A stretch of DNA of 64,000 nucleotides from Mucilaginibacter phenanthrenivorans (GCF_024721155.1 NZ_JAHVAP010000009.1:1-64000); one strand, 5' to 3'; numbered from the stretch's first letter, positions 8,490 through 18,656 are shown. Numbers and translations: made by a program. The notes: generated by a model from the letters alone, not told the origin.

Positions 8490-10861
8490 TAAAAAATTAT
8501 TTAAAAATTGCCTGGCGCAACCTTATCCAAAACAAGGTTTCATCATTGATCAATATAGGCGGACTGGCTGTTGGTATGGCGGTGGCTGTATTGATCGGTT
8601 TATGGATCTGGGATGAATTGTCGTTTGATAAATACCATAAAAACTACGACAATATAGCCCGGGTTATGCAAAATCAAACGGCTAATGGAGAGATCAGCTC
8701 CGTAAAAGCTATGCCAATGCCTGTGGCTTATGAACTTCGTCATCTTTATGGCAATGATTTTAAACATGTAGTATTATCTTCCTGGACTAACCCTCACCTT
8801 CTTTCATTTAAAGATAATAACATTTCTATGCCGGGCAATTTTATGGAGCCCGATGCACCTGAAATGCTTACCTTAAAAATGATCAGGGGAACTGGAAATG
8901 CCTTAACAGATCCTTCTTCAATATTATTATCCGAATCGGTATCCAAAGCCATTTTTGGTAATATCGACCCAATAAACAAAATATTAAAGCTGGATAACTT
9001 CACTTTAAAAGTAGCAGGCCTATACAAGGATCTGCCTGCGAATACAAGTTTCAGCGAGGTTAAATTTATTGCTCCCTGGGGATTATACGAGCATACTCCA
9101 GAAATGCAGCAAGCCAAAACCAACTGGAATGCTAATTCATTCCAGATTTTTGCCCAGGTAGCCAATCAAAAAAACATGGCTGATGTTTCAGCAAAAATAA
9201 AGGACCTTAAACTTAATAATGAAGACCAAGATGGCAAAAAAGGGAATCCGCAAATTTTCCTTTTCCCGATGAGCCGCTGGCATTTATACGCAGAATTTAA
9301 AAACGGCGTAAATACTGGTGGAAGCATCAAATATATCTGGCTATTTGGGATCATTGGTATTTTTGTACTGATGCTGGCGGGTATAAATTTTATGAACCTG
9401 AGTACAGCGCGGTCCGAAAAACGGGCAAAAGAAGTTGGGATCAGGAAATCAATAGGCTCATTGCGGGGGCAACTGATCTGGCAATTTTTAAGTGAATCTT
9501 TATTGGTGGCAATCCTGGCTTTTATGCTGGCGCTATTCCTCGTACAATTAACCCTTCCATTTTTTAATGATTTAACGGGTAAGCAATTATTTGTTTTATG
9601 GAGTAATCCTTCATTTTGGCTAACAGGGATAGGATTTGTAATTATTAGCGGACTGTTTGCCGGCAGTTACCCTGCTTTTTATCTTTCCTCGTTTCAGCCG
9701 GTAAAGGTGTTAAAAGGTTCATTTAAGGCTGGCAAAATGGCAAGCCTTCCCCGTAAGGTACTTATCGTAGTTCAGTTTACATTTTCTGTAACAATGATAA
9801 TTGGAACCATCGTGGTACTGCAGCAAATTCACTTTGCTAAAGATCGCCCTATTGGTTACAGCCGCTCCGGGTTAATTATGGTGAGGCCTTATTCAGAGGC
9901 CTTGCACAGGAATTTTGATGCGCTTAGGAATGAATTGCTTCAAACAAGAACAATAACAGAGATTGCTGAATCGGGAAACCAGATAACAAAAGGGAGCAGA
10001 TCAAGCGGCGGATTTAGCTGGCAGGGTAAAGACGCTGGCACAGCCGGCGAATTTGCCACTTTCGCCGTAACTCCCGGGTACGGTAAAACAGTAAACTGGC
10101 AATTTACTCAAGGCAGGGATTTTACAAATTCATCTGTTTCAGACTTAAATGGAGTGATCTTAAACGAGGCCAGCGTAAAATACATGGGGCTTAAAAACCC
10201 TGTTGGGCAAATCGTAAATTGGGATGATAAAAAATATACCATATTGGGTGTTGCGAAAGATATGATCGTAGAGTCGCCCTATGAACCTGTAAAACCGACT
10301 ATCTTTTACATTGAAGGTGGCCCGGGCCTGGTAAATGTGCGCATTAACCCTAAAATGAGCGCCAGTACAGCAATAAGCAATATTGAAGCTGTTTGCAAAA
10401 AATATGCGCCCGGTGACCCTTTTGATTACAAATTTGTTGATGACGAGTATGCCAAAAAATTTGGCGATGAAGAACGTATAGGTAAGCTTGCAAGCTTTTT
10501 TGCCAGTCTGGCCATATTTATCAGCTGCCTGGGTTTGTTTGGCATGGCATCGTTTATGGCAGAGCAGCGGACCAAAGAAATTGGCGTGCGAAAAGTGTTG
10601 GGTGCTACAGTGTTCAATCTATGGCGGATGTTGTCAAAAGACTTTGTATTGCTGGTTGTTATTTCACTACTTATTGCCACACCTGTATCTTATTATTTTA
10701 TGCACAACTGGCTGCAGAATTATCAATATCGTTCTGAAATAACATGGTGGATTTTTGCTGTAACCGGGTTGGGCGCCCTTATGCTTACGTTACTTACAGT
10801 TAGCTATCAAAGTATAAAAGCAGCATTGGCAAACCCGGTGAAAAGTTTGCGTTCAGAATGA
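8486..10861 (+). CDS. FtsX/MacB-like ABC transporter permease (P3)
   Basis: The 791-residue paralog is of the P1/P3/P4/P5 subgroup. TM1 is GGLAVGMAVAVLIGLWIWDE; the middle block begins YIWLFGIIGIFVLMLAGINF; the last block carries IFISCLGLFGMASFMAEQRT, EIGVRKVLGATVFNLW and an ending nearly identical to P1. The two periplasmic domains diverge much more than the membrane blocks do. This suggests selection on the periplasmic parts, or homogenisation of the membrane parts. No ATPase gene is adjacent. The start is set by MIKNYLKIAWRN. Confidence 0.9.
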   Translation: MIKNYLKIAWRNLIQNKVSSLINIGGLAVGMAVAVLIGLWIWDELSFDKYHKNYDNIARVMQNQTANGEISSVKAMPMPVAYELRHLYGNDFKHVVLSSWTNPHLLSFKDNNISMPGNFMEPDAPEMLTLKMIRGTGNALTDPSSILLSESVSKAIFGNIDPINKILKLDNFTLKVAGLYKDLPANTSFSEVKFIAPWGLYEHTPEMQQAKTNWNANSFQIFAQVANQKNMADVSAKIKDLKLNNEDQDGKKGNPQIFLFPMSRWHLYAEFKNGVNTGGSIKYIWLFGIIGIFVLMLAGINFMNLSTARSEKRAKEVGIRKSIGSLRGQLIWQFLSESLLVAILAFMLALFLVQLTLPFFNDLTGKQLFVLWSNPSFWLTGIGFVIISGLFAGSYPAFYLSSFQPVKVLKGSFKAGKMASLPRKVLIVVQFTFSVTMIIGTIVVLQQIHFAKDRPIGYSRSGLIMVRPYSEALHRNFDALRNELLQTRTITEIAESGNQITKGSRSSGGFSWQGKDAGTAGEFATFAVTPGYGKTVNWQFTQGRDFTNSSVSDLNGVILNEASVKYMGLKNPVGQIVNWDDKKYTILGVAKDMIVESPYEPVKPTIFYIEGGPGLVNVRINPKMSASTAISNIEAVCKKYAPGDPFDYKFVDDEYAKKFGDEERIGKLASFFASLAIFISCLGLFGMASFMAEQRTKEIGVRKVLGATVFNLWRMLSKDFVLLVVISLLIATPVSYYFMHNWLQNYQYRSEITWWIFAVTGLGALMLTLLTVSYQSIKAALANPVKSLRSE

Positions 10862-10887
10862 TTAGAAATTAGAGACCAGAGGTCAGT
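10860..10887 (+). repeat. A-module repeat after P3
   Basis: GATTAGAAATTAGAGACC then AGAGGTCAG overlaps the P3 stop codon TGA (10859-10861), as module A does at P1 and at the second lectin gene. Confidence 0.75.
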
Positions 10888-10932
10888 AAAAGAAGCAATT
10901 ATGAAGTAGTAACGAAATAACACAATTCGGAT

Positions 10933-10951
10933 TTGACAGTTTGCAGTTGGC
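10933..10951 (+). repeat. B-module-like repeat in P3/P4 spacer
   Basis: TTGACAGTTTGCAGTTGGC is a degenerate B module, followed by CGTAAGCAGTT. Confidence 0.6.
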
Positions 10952-10993
10952 CGTAAGCAGTTAATGTCCTATAGATTGAATATAGAATATGCT

Positions 10994-11019
10994 CCGGTGC
11001 GGAATAAAAACCGCATCGG
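10994..11019 (+). terminator. Hairpin in P3/P4 spacer, possible terminator or attenuator
   Basis: CCGGTGCGG and CCGCATCGG form a 9-bp stem with one G-T wobble around an A-rich loop. Only ATTATGCATTT follows, so termination would be weak. This 271-bp spacer is the longest in the array and has no C module before P4, so P4 may have its own promoter. Confidence 0.35.
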
Positions 11020-11132
11020 ATTATGCATTTAGTTAATTGACAATGAACAGCTTGCAACGCTTATGAAAAAACATTGTCTGTTAAACGGTAAAGATCTAAT
11101 GATCAATAACACAATGATTAAGACCAACTGAC

Positions 11133-13535
11133 ATGATAAAAAACTACTTAAAAATTGCCTGGCGGAACCTTATTAAGAACAGGGCTTCCTCATTGATCAA
11201 CATCGGCGGCCTTGCCGTGGGTATGGCTGTTGCCATGTTAATAGGTTTATGGATCTGGGATGAATTGTCCTTTGACGCTGGTTACAAAAATCGCGACCGG
11301 ATTGCAACGGTGATGGATAACCAATTGATCAATAGCCAAACGGAAACATGGGGGTCATCGGCCTGGCCGCTTGCTCCTACCTTGCGCAGTAACTTCGGCA
11401 ATTATTTTAAACATGTCATTATCGCGGCGTTTACCGGCGATCACCTTTTAACCTTTGATAATAAAACCATCACCCAAAGTGGTAACTACATGGAGCCTGC
11501 CATTACCGATATGCTATCGGTAAAAATGGTAAAAGGCAACGCCAAAAGTTTAAACGACCCTTCATCTATCATCATTTCCCGAACAACAGCAAAAGCACTC
11601 TTCGGCGATACAGACCCAATAAATAAACCGATAAAGATCGATAAAACGCAGAATGCCAAAGTCACCGGCGTTTATGAAGATCTGCCTGTACACTCATCTT
11701 TTGGTAATCTTGCTTTTATCGCTCCTTTTCAAATGCTGGCCATAAGCCAAAACTATCCCGGCAGATTTAATAATCCATGGGGTGCCAGCTGGTTCCAGAC
11801 ACTTGTACAGATTGCCGACAATGCCGACATGGCACAGGTATCAGCAAAAATTAAGGACATAAAGTTAAATATGCTTCGGGGTCTGAATAACAGTGATGCA
11901 CGCTTCCGGTCGCAGTTATTTCTGCACCCTATGCCCAAATGGTACTTATATGGCGAATTCAAAAACGGGGTAAACAGTGGCGGCCGCATTCAGTACGTGT
12001 GGTTATTTGGCATAATCGGCGTATTCGTATTATTATTGGCCTGCATCAATTTCATGAACCTGAGCACCGCACGTTCCGAAAAACGGGCAAAGGAAGTTGG
12101 CATCCGCAAAGCAATTGGTTCGGTTCGCAGCCAGCTTATTGCCCAATTCTACAGCGAATCGCTATTGATTGCAGTGCTTTCATTTTTTTTATCGCTGCTT
12201 TTAGTTCAGCTGCTCCTGCCCGGGTTCAACCAACTGGCAGATAAAAAGGTAGCTATTTTATGGGGCGAGCCCTTGTTTTGGTTATTGGGCATCGCGTTCA
12301 CTTTATTTACAGGGCTTGTGGCAGGTAGCTACCCGGCATTATATCTATCATCATTCCGGCCTGTAAAAGTGCTGAAAGGCGCATTTAAGGTTGGTAGGCT
12401 GGCAGCTATTCCGCGTAAGGTATTGGTGGTAGTACAGTTTACCGTTTCGGTAGTGCTCATCATCGGCACCATAGTGGTCTTTCAACAGATCCAGTTTGCT
12501 AAAAACCGACCGGTGGGCTACAATCGGGATAATTTGCTAAATATAACCCTGCAAACCCAGGACTTAAATAAACAATACAAGGCGTTAAGAAACGACCTGC
12601 TTGCCAGCGGTTCAGTTAGCAATGTATCTGAATCTGAAAGCCCAATAACCAGTGTATACATTGGCAATGGCGGTTTTAATTGGAGGGGAAAAGACCCGGC
12701 TTTACAAGAGCAGTTTACCAGTATGTCCATAACCGCCGACTTTGGGAAAACGGTAGGCTGGAAAATCAAGGAAGGCCGCGATTTTAATCCGGCGTTCGTG
12801 TCAGATTCTTCAGGCTTTATTATTAATGAGGCTGCTGTAAAATTCCTGGGTTTTAAACATCCTGTTGGAGAAAACATTGAATGGATTGGTAATGGCAAGT
12901 ATAAAATTATTGGTGTAGTGAAGGATATGGTTAACCAATCGGCATATGAAACTACTAAGCAATCCTTTTTTTATTTACCAAGAAACTGGAACCAATTATC
13001 AAACATCAATATAAAAATCAACCCATTGGTAAGCTCACATAGCGCCATGGATAAGATCAAGGCTATTTTAAAGAAATATGATCCATCAACATCATTTACC
13101 ATTCAGTTTGTTGATGACGATTACGCCAAAAAGTTCGATAACGAAGAACGCATAGGTAAACTTGCCAGCTGTTTTGCCGGCCTTGCCATTTTCATTAGCT
13201 GCCTGGGCTTATTCGGAATGGCAATATTTATGGCCGAACAGCGCATAAAGGAGATCGGCGTGCGTAAGGTGTTGGGGGCATCCGTGTTTAACCTATGGCA
13301 ATTGCTATCAAAGGACTTTGTTATACTGGTGGTCATTTCGCTGTTGATAGCATCGCCCATAGCCTGGTACTTTATGCACAGCTGGCTGCAAAGCTACCAG
13401 TATCGCACAGAAATAAGCGGATGGATTTTTATAGTAGCCGCAGCCGGAGCAATGATAATTACCCTTTTAACAGTTAGCTATCAAAGCATAAAGGCTGCAC
13501 TGGCAAACCCGGTGAGAAGCCTGAAAAGTGAGTAG
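11133..13535 (+). CDS. FtsX/MacB-like ABC transporter permease (P4)
   Basis: The 800-residue member of the P1/P3/P4/P5 subgroup starts MIKNYLKIAWRNLIKNRASS with TM1 GGLAVGMAVAMLIGLWIWDE. Blocks WLFGIIGVFVLLLACINF, EVGIRKAIGS, IFISCLGLFGMAIFMAEQRI and EIGVRKVLGASVFNLW are near-identical to the other members, and it ends ALANPVRSLKSE. It is predicted to have eight TM segments and two periplasmic MacB-like domains. Its upstream spacer lacks the C-module mini-frame found at P2, P3, P5 and P6. The substrate is unknown. Confidence 0.9.
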   Translation: MIKNYLKIAWRNLIKNRASSLINIGGLAVGMAVAMLIGLWIWDELSFDAGYKNRDRIATVMDNQLINSQTETWGSSAWPLAPTLRSNFGNYFKHVIIAAFTGDHLLTFDNKTITQSGNYMEPAITDMLSVKMVKGNAKSLNDPSSIIISRTTAKALFGDTDPINKPIKIDKTQNAKVTGVYEDLPVHSSFGNLAFIAPFQMLAISQNYPGRFNNPWGASWFQTLVQIADNADMAQVSAKIKDIKLNMLRGLNNSDARFRSQLFLHPMPKWYLYGEFKNGVNSGGRIQYVWLFGIIGVFVLLLACINFMNLSTARSEKRAKEVGIRKAIGSVRSQLIAQFYSESLLIAVLSFFLSLLLVQLLLPGFNQLADKKVAILWGEPLFWLLGIAFTLFTGLVAGSYPALYLSSFRPVKVLKGAFKVGRLAAIPRKVLVVVQFTVSVVLIIGTIVVFQQIQFAKNRPVGYNRDNLLNITLQTQDLNKQYKALRNDLLASGSVSNVSESESPITSVYIGNGGFNWRGKDPALQEQFTSMSITADFGKTVGWKIKEGRDFNPAFVSDSSGFIINEAAVKFLGFKHPVGENIEWIGNGKYKIIGVVKDMVNQSAYETTKQSFFYLPRNWNQLSNINIKINPLVSSHSAMDKIKAILKKYDPSTSFTIQFVDDDYAKKFDNEERIGKLASCFAGLAIFISCLGLFGMAIFMAEQRIKEIGVRKVLGASVFNLWQLLSKDFVILVVISLLIASPIAWYFMHSWLQSYQYRTEISGWIFIVAAAGAMIITLLTVSYQSIKAALANPVRSLKSE

Positions 13536-13561
13536 GTTGTTGGCAGTGAGCAGTTGGCAGT
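13536..13561 (+). repeat. B-module repeat after P4
   Basis: GTTGTTGGCAGTGAGC then AGTTGGCAGT begins directly after the P4 stop TAG. Confidence 0.8.
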
Positions 13562-13570
13562 TTAAAACAG

Positions 13571-13610
13571 AGAGATTAGAAATTAGAGACCAGAGATTAA
13601 AGATTAGTTA
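13571..13610 (+). repeat. A-module repeat in P4/P5 spacer
   Basis: AGAGATTAGAAATTAGAGAC then CAGAGATTAAAGATTAG. Here modules B, A and C occur in that order within one spacer. Confidence 0.8.
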
Positions 13611-13633
13611 AGAAATATGAATTGGGTTCGGCT

Positions 13634-13663
13634 ATGAACCATGAACTATCAACCATGAACTAA
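13634..13663 (+). promoter_or_regulatory. Candidate leader uORF of P5 (C module)
   Basis: ATG at 13634, after TTCGGCT, reads MNHELSTMN then TAA (13661-13663). One AAA codon separates it, in the same frame, from the P5 ATG at 13667. Confidence 0.45.
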
Positions 13664-13666
13664 AAA

Positions 13667-16048
13667 ATGATAAAGAACTATTTAAAAATTGCGTACCGGA
13701 ACCTTGTTAAGAACAAGGTGCATTCGTTCATTAACATTACCGGGTTGTCAGTGGGTATGGCGGTAGCTATGCTGATAGGCTTATGGATCTGGGATGAGTT
13801 GTCGTTCGATAAGAATTTTAAAAATTACAACAACCTTGCCCAGGTAAAACAAAACGTTTTGATGAACGGTGAAACCGCAACGGGCACAAGTGTACCCTGG
13901 CCCATCGGCGCTGAAATTTTCAAAAACTATGGCAACAGCTTCAAGGCCGTAAGCATGGCCTCGTTTACCTATGGCCATATACTTACCCTTGGTGATAAGA
14001 AATTAACCAAAAGCGGGACATTCCTTGAACCACAGGCGCTGGATATGTTTTCAGTAAATATGTTGAAGGGCAATAGAACTTCCCTTAACGATCCCTCGTC
14101 CGTTATTCTTTCTGCGTCAACAGCTAAAGTTTATTTTGGCGATGCCGACCCGATGAACAAGTTGATGAAGATTGATAATAGCATGACGGTAAAGGTAACC
14201 GGCGTTTACCAGGATTTTCCTTACAGCTCAACTTTTGCTGATGTGAACTTTATTGCCCCATGGGAGCTTTTGTCAACCGCGCAGGGGATGAAACAGCAAA
14301 AGGATACCTGGCGGTGCAATTGCTACATGGCTTTTGCAGAAGTGGCCGATAACGTTGATATGAAAGCGGCTTCGGCAAGAATAAAAGACGTAAAGCTTAG
14401 CAAGGTAGATAAGAGCGAGTTAAAAGAGAAGCCGCAGGTTTTCCTCGACCCGATGAAGAACTGGCACTTGTTTTCCGATTTTAAAAATGGCAAAAACGTG
14501 GGTGGCCGCATCCAGTATGTTTGGTTGTTTGGCATTATCGGAGTTTTTGTGCTGCTGCTGGCCTGCATCAACTTTATGAACCTAAGCACCGCCCGGTCTG
14601 AAAAACGGGCCAAAGAAGTAGGCATCCGCAAAGCCATTGGCTCCTTACGGGCACAGCTTATTTACCAGTTTTTAAGCGAATCGCTGCTGGTGGTTGCTTT
14701 TGCTTTTGCGCTCGCTATCCTGTTTGTACAGCTTGGGCTTCCCTTTTTTAATGATGTATCGGGCAAAAAAATGGTTATCCCCTGGGGCAGCCCCTTGTTT
14801 TGGTTAGTGGGGATAAGCTTTAGTTTAATAACAGGCCTTGTTTCCGGCAGCTATCCGGCATTGTACTTGTCATCATTTCAGCCGGTAAAGGTATTGAAGG
14901 GTACATTTAAGGTTGGCCGACTGGCAGCTATTCCGCGCAAGGTATTGGTGGTAACGCAATTTACCGTTTCAGTTACATTAATCATTGGCACCATAATAGT
15001 TTACCAGCAGATCCAGTTTGCCAAAAACCGCCCTGTTGGTTATACAAGGGATGGCCTGGTTATGCTGCCCATGGTAACAGGCGAAATTCATAATAAATTG
15101 GCCGCGGTTAAGGATGAGCTGTTCAAATCAGGCACTATCACCAGCATAGCCGAATCAAGCAGCCCTACAACCGGCGTGTACGGAACAAATGCCGGTTTTG
15201 ATTGGAAAGGTAAAGATCCAACACTTGCTGTTGATTTTCCTAATACTGAAATATCGCCCGATTATGGCAAAACCGTTGGCTGGCAGTTTAAAGACGGGCG
15301 CGATTTCTCGGCGCAATTCTTATCTGACTCTGTTGCTTTTGTGATTAACGAAACCGCAGCAAAATTCATGGGCCTTAAAAACCCGGTTGGCGAAACCATA
15401 CGTTGGGATGGCGTACCGTTTAAGGTAGTTGGGGTAATTAAAGACGTGGTTACTGAATCGCCATACGAGCCGGTAAGACCCATGCTCTATCACCTGGCCA
15501 AAGGAGGTGTCGATTTTGTTATCCTCAAAATCAATCCAAAAATCAGCACAAGCCAGGCTATAGATAAAATAGGCAAGGTGTTTAAAACATACAATCCGGC
15601 CCAGCCATTTGATTACCAGTTTGCAGATACAGAATATGCCAAAAAATTCGGGAATGAAGAACGCATAGGCAAGCTGGCGAGCGCATTTGCAGGCCTGGCC
15701 ATATTCATCAGTTGCCTCGGGCTTTTTGGCATGGCCTCGTTTATGGCTGAGCAGCGTATAAAGGAAATTGGTGTGCGCAAAGTATTGGGCGCAACGGTAT
15801 TTAACCTTTGGCGTTTGCTATCTAAAGATTTTGTGATCCTGATTACCATTTCGCTGCTGATTGCAACGCCGGTAGCTTATTACTTTATGCACGGTTGGCT
15901 GCAGGGTTATACCTACCGGTCAACCATAACCTGGTGGATCTTTGCCATAACCGCCGCCGGCGCTATGGTCATAACATTATTAACCGTAAGCTATCAAAGT
16001 ATAAAAGCAGCGCTGATGAACCCGGTGAAGAGCCTGAAAAGTGAGTAG
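13667..16048 (+). CDS. FtsX/MacB-like ABC transporter permease (P5)
   Basis: The 793-residue paralog of the P1/P3/P4/P5 subgroup starts MIKNYLKIAYRNLVKNKVHS with TM1 GLSVGMAVAMLIGLWIWDEL. The middle block is WLFGIIGVFVLLLACINF followed by EVGIRKAIGS. The C-terminal block has FISCLGLFGMASFMAEQRI and EIGVRKVLGATVFNLWRLLS and ends ALMNPVKSLKSE. The membrane and coupling segments are close to those of P4, while the periplasmic domains differ. The in-frame mini-ORF upstream ends one codon before its ATG. Module B follows the stop. Confidence 0.9.
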   Translation: MIKNYLKIAYRNLVKNKVHSFINITGLSVGMAVAMLIGLWIWDELSFDKNFKNYNNLAQVKQNVLMNGETATGTSVPWPIGAEIFKNYGNSFKAVSMASFTYGHILTLGDKKLTKSGTFLEPQALDMFSVNMLKGNRTSLNDPSSVILSASTAKVYFGDADPMNKLMKIDNSMTVKVTGVYQDFPYSSTFADVNFIAPWELLSTAQGMKQQKDTWRCNCYMAFAEVADNVDMKAASARIKDVKLSKVDKSELKEKPQVFLDPMKNWHLFSDFKNGKNVGGRIQYVWLFGIIGVFVLLLACINFMNLSTARSEKRAKEVGIRKAIGSLRAQLIYQFLSESLLVVAFAFALAILFVQLGLPFFNDVSGKKMVIPWGSPLFWLVGISFSLITGLVSGSYPALYLSSFQPVKVLKGTFKVGRLAAIPRKVLVVTQFTVSVTLIIGTIIVYQQIQFAKNRPVGYTRDGLVMLPMVTGEIHNKLAAVKDELFKSGTITSIAESSSPTTGVYGTNAGFDWKGKDPTLAVDFPNTEISPDYGKTVGWQFKDGRDFSAQFLSDSVAFVINETAAKFMGLKNPVGETIRWDGVPFKVVGVIKDVVTESPYEPVRPMLYHLAKGGVDFVILKINPKISTSQAIDKIGKVFKTYNPAQPFDYQFADTEYAKKFGNEERIGKLASAFAGLAIFISCLGLFGMASFMAEQRIKEIGVRKVLGATVFNLWRLLSKDFVILITISLLIATPVAYYFMHGWLQGYTYRSTITWWIFAITAAGAMVITLLTVSYQSIKAALMNPVKSLKSE

Positions 16049-16074
16049 GCAGTCGACAGTGAGCAGTTGGCAGT
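16049..16074 (+). repeat. B-module repeat after P5
   Basis: GCAGTCGACAGTGAGC then AGTTGGCAGT begins at the P5 stop. Confidence 0.8.
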
Positions 16075-16085
16075 AACAAATGTAG

Positions 16086-16104
16086 GGGCGAATTGCATTC
16101 GCCC
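16086..16104. repeat. Perfect GGGCGAAT hairpin in P5/P6 spacer
   Basis: GGGCGAAT TGC ATTCGCCC is an 8-bp perfect stem embedded between modules B and C, preceded by TGTAG. From memory this word is a widespread intergenic repeat in several phyla. It could weaken read-through into P6. Confidence 0.65.
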
Positions 16105-16157
16105 TTATGCAAGCAACTCTGCACCAATGAACTAATGAACCAATGAACAGCTTCGCT

Positions 16158-16187
16158 ATGAACCATGAACTATTAACCATGAACTAA
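16158..16187 (+). promoter_or_regulatory. Candidate leader uORF of P6 (C module)
   Basis: ATG at 16158 reads MNHELLTMN then TAA (16185-16187). The P6 ATG follows immediately, in the same frame, at 16188. Confidence 0.45.
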
Positions 16188-18656
16188 ATGATATCAAACT
16201 ATTTCAAAATCGCGTGGCGGATTATTATACGCCAGAAAGTTTTCTCGCTTATTAATATAATGGGGCTGGCAATCGGCATGGCGGCATGCCTGCTTATTGT
16301 ACAGTACATCAGCTTTGAGTTAAGCTATGATAACTTCCATAAAAACGCGGCTAATATCTATCGCATAAAGCATGAGAGTTTTAGCCAGGGCAATTTAACC
16401 GAGAATATGCCCAAAACATATTCAGCGGTGGGACCGGCCTTAAAGGCCAGCTTCCCCGAAGTGCAGGACTTTACCCGGGTATCAAAAGGCGGCGGGTTGG
16501 TAACTTCGCAGCAAAGCAATGGCTCATTGATAGCCTTTAATGAAGACAGGGTTTACCAGGCAGATGCTTCGTTCCTGCGGATGTTCTCGTTCCCTATGGT
16601 GGAAGGGAGTTCCTCAGCTCTTAATAACCCAAGTACAGTAGTTATCAGTGAAAGCACTGCGAAGAAATATTTCCCTAACCAGGAGGCAGTTGGCAAAACC
16701 ATCCATATCCAGCAGCAGGTATCAGGCACCGATATCAAAGCAATGGTTACCGGTGTGTTTAAGGACGTGCCCGCAAACTCGCACCTGCAATTCGACTTCC
16801 TGGTATCAGCCGATGCAAAGGCCGGCGATTGGGTTTACCCGGATTCATATACTTATATCTCGCTATCACCACAAACCGACGCTAAAATATTTGACGGCAA
16901 GCTGCCCGCATTTATTAAAAAATACGCAGTGCTTAGCGGACAAAATGCAGCCAGCTTTACGCAGGGAAAAACCAACATCAACAACATCAACCTAAGTCTG
17001 CAACCACTAAAGGACATTCACTTATACTCCAACCTTTCAAACGAAATCAGCAATGGCGGTAATGGCAATTTGGTTTGGTACCTGGGGCTAATTGCTGTGC
17101 TCATCCTGCTAATAGCGTACATCAACTACGTAAACCTGTCGACAGCAAAGGTCATCGAACGGGCAAAGGAGGTGGGCATCAGGAAGGTATTGGGCTCACA
17201 ACGTGCACAGCTTATTAAGCAGTTTTTGTTCGAATCGCTACTGCTTAACGTTATCAGTGTAGCTGTGGCTGTATTTATCGTGGTGCTGTGTATGCCGTGG
17301 TTCAGTGCACTTTGCGGTGTTGAAATTGGGTTTACCTTGTGGAAGGATCCGTATTACGCACTCGGTTTTGTTGGGCTGTTAGCTGGTGGCATTTTATTAT
17401 CGGCTACCTATCCGGCGCTAATCCTTTCGGACTATAAACCTGTACAGATCCTGAAGGGCAAATTCATGAACAATACCCAAAGTATTTCGCTGCGGAAGGG
17501 CCTGGTTGTTTTCCAGTTTGTGGCCACAATAGCTTTTATGATGGGCACCATGGTGGTTTACCGCCAGGTAAATTTTATGAAGGCCAATAACATGGGTATG
17601 GACATGAAGCAAACCCTGGTTGTTTTGGCACCGCAAAATGTAAGGGCGACTGATGCCGATAACGCAAATTACACGGTTAAGGATAGCGTTTTTCAAACGG
17701 AAGTATCACGCGATCCGCGGATTAAAAGTATCACCTCATCGTCGAGCATCCCGGGGGAAAGTATAGATTACATCATGTCGTACACCCGCCACACACAAAA
17801 CGGCGAAAAAAGTCTGCGCCTGTCAACGCTGGAGATTGGCAACAGGTATCTCAACCAGTTTAAGGTAAATGTTATAGCCGGCGAAAGGATCACTCCAAAC
17901 ACCAATTTCGCCAAAAGCCCGATGATGCTGAACGAGGCTGCAGTGATGGCCCTTGGCTTTAAAAACGCAAAGGATGCAGTCGGCAAATTGATTGAAACAA
18001 AGAATGGCCGGGGTCGTGTGTTTGAGAACGAGGTGGTAGGCGTAATTCAAAATTTCCACCAAACCTCGTTAAAGGATGATTACACGCCATTGGTTGTCCG
18101 TGCTATTGATCCATCGAGCGTATCGCATTACGAGGTAAAATTTAACAACAATAACCTGCCGCAAACCATCGCCGGGGTAGAAAAAATCTATAAAAACGTA
18201 TTCCCCGAAGCAGCATTCCAGTATTTCTTTTTGGATGAGTTTTTTGATCAGCAATATAAAGTGGAGCAGCATTTTGGGCAAGTGTTCAGCCTTTTCTCGG
18301 GCTTTGCCATTTTTGTGGCCTGCCTGGGGTTATTCGGTTTAACACTAATCACCATATCGCAGCGGGTAAAAGAAATTGGCATCCGCAAGGTGCTGGGCGC
18401 ATCGGTACAAAACATCCTGCTGCTTATCTCAAAAGATTTTATCGGCCTGATATTAATTGCTAACGCGATAGCCTTGCCGCTGGCCTATTGGGGTTGCTAT
18501 AAATGGCTTCAGAACTACAAATTCCGGATTGACTTTAGCGCCTGGTTTTTTATAACGCCGATGGCAATGGTGTTTTTGATAGCCATACTAACGGTGAGCT
18601 ATCAAAGCATCAAAGCGGCGCTGGTTAACCCGGTGAGGAGCTTAAGAAGTGAGTAG
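16188..18656 (+). CDS. FtsX/MacB-like ABC transporter permease (P6), divergent paralog
   Basis: The 822-residue permease is the longest of the six. It starts MISNYFKIAWRIIIRQKVFS with TM1 GLAIGMAACLLIVQYISFEL. The middle block is YLGLIAVLILLIAYINYVNL followed by EVGIRKVLGSQRAQL. The last block has GFAIFVACLGLFGLTLITIS and EIGIRKVLGASVQNIL and ends ALVNPVRSLRSE. It is the most distant paralog with P2, so the array mixes one tandem-duplicated subgroup with two older lineages. It is an inner-membrane protein with two periplasmic domains; its substrate is unknown. A B module follows its stop. Confidence 0.9.
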   Translation: MISNYFKIAWRIIIRQKVFSLINIMGLAIGMAACLLIVQYISFELSYDNFHKNAANIYRIKHESFSQGNLTENMPKTYSAVGPALKASFPEVQDFTRVSKGGGLVTSQQSNGSLIAFNEDRVYQADASFLRMFSFPMVEGSSSALNNPSTVVISESTAKKYFPNQEAVGKTIHIQQQVSGTDIKAMVTGVFKDVPANSHLQFDFLVSADAKAGDWVYPDSYTYISLSPQTDAKIFDGKLPAFIKKYAVLSGQNAASFTQGKTNINNINLSLQPLKDIHLYSNLSNEISNGGNGNLVWYLGLIAVLILLIAYINYVNLSTAKVIERAKEVGIRKVLGSQRAQLIKQFLFESLLLNVISVAVAVFIVVLCMPWFSALCGVEIGFTLWKDPYYALGFVGLLAGGILLSATYPALILSDYKPVQILKGKFMNNTQSISLRKGLVVFQFVATIAFMMGTMVVYRQVNFMKANNMGMDMKQTLVVLAPQNVRATDADNANYTVKDSVFQTEVSRDPRIKSITSSSSIPGESIDYIMSYTRHTQNGEKSLRLSTLEIGNRYLNQFKVNVIAGERITPNTNFAKSPMMLNEAAVMALGFKNAKDAVGKLIETKNGRGRVFENEVVGVIQNFHQTSLKDDYTPLVVRAIDPSSVSHYEVKFNNNNLPQTIAGVEKIYKNVFPEAAFQYFFLDEFFDQQYKVEQHFGQVFSLFSGFAIFVACLGLFGLTLITISQRVKEIGIRKVLGASVQNILLLISKDFIGLILIANAIALPLAYWGCYKWLQNYKFRIDFSAWFFITPMAMVFLIAILTVSYQSIKAALVNPVRSLRSE

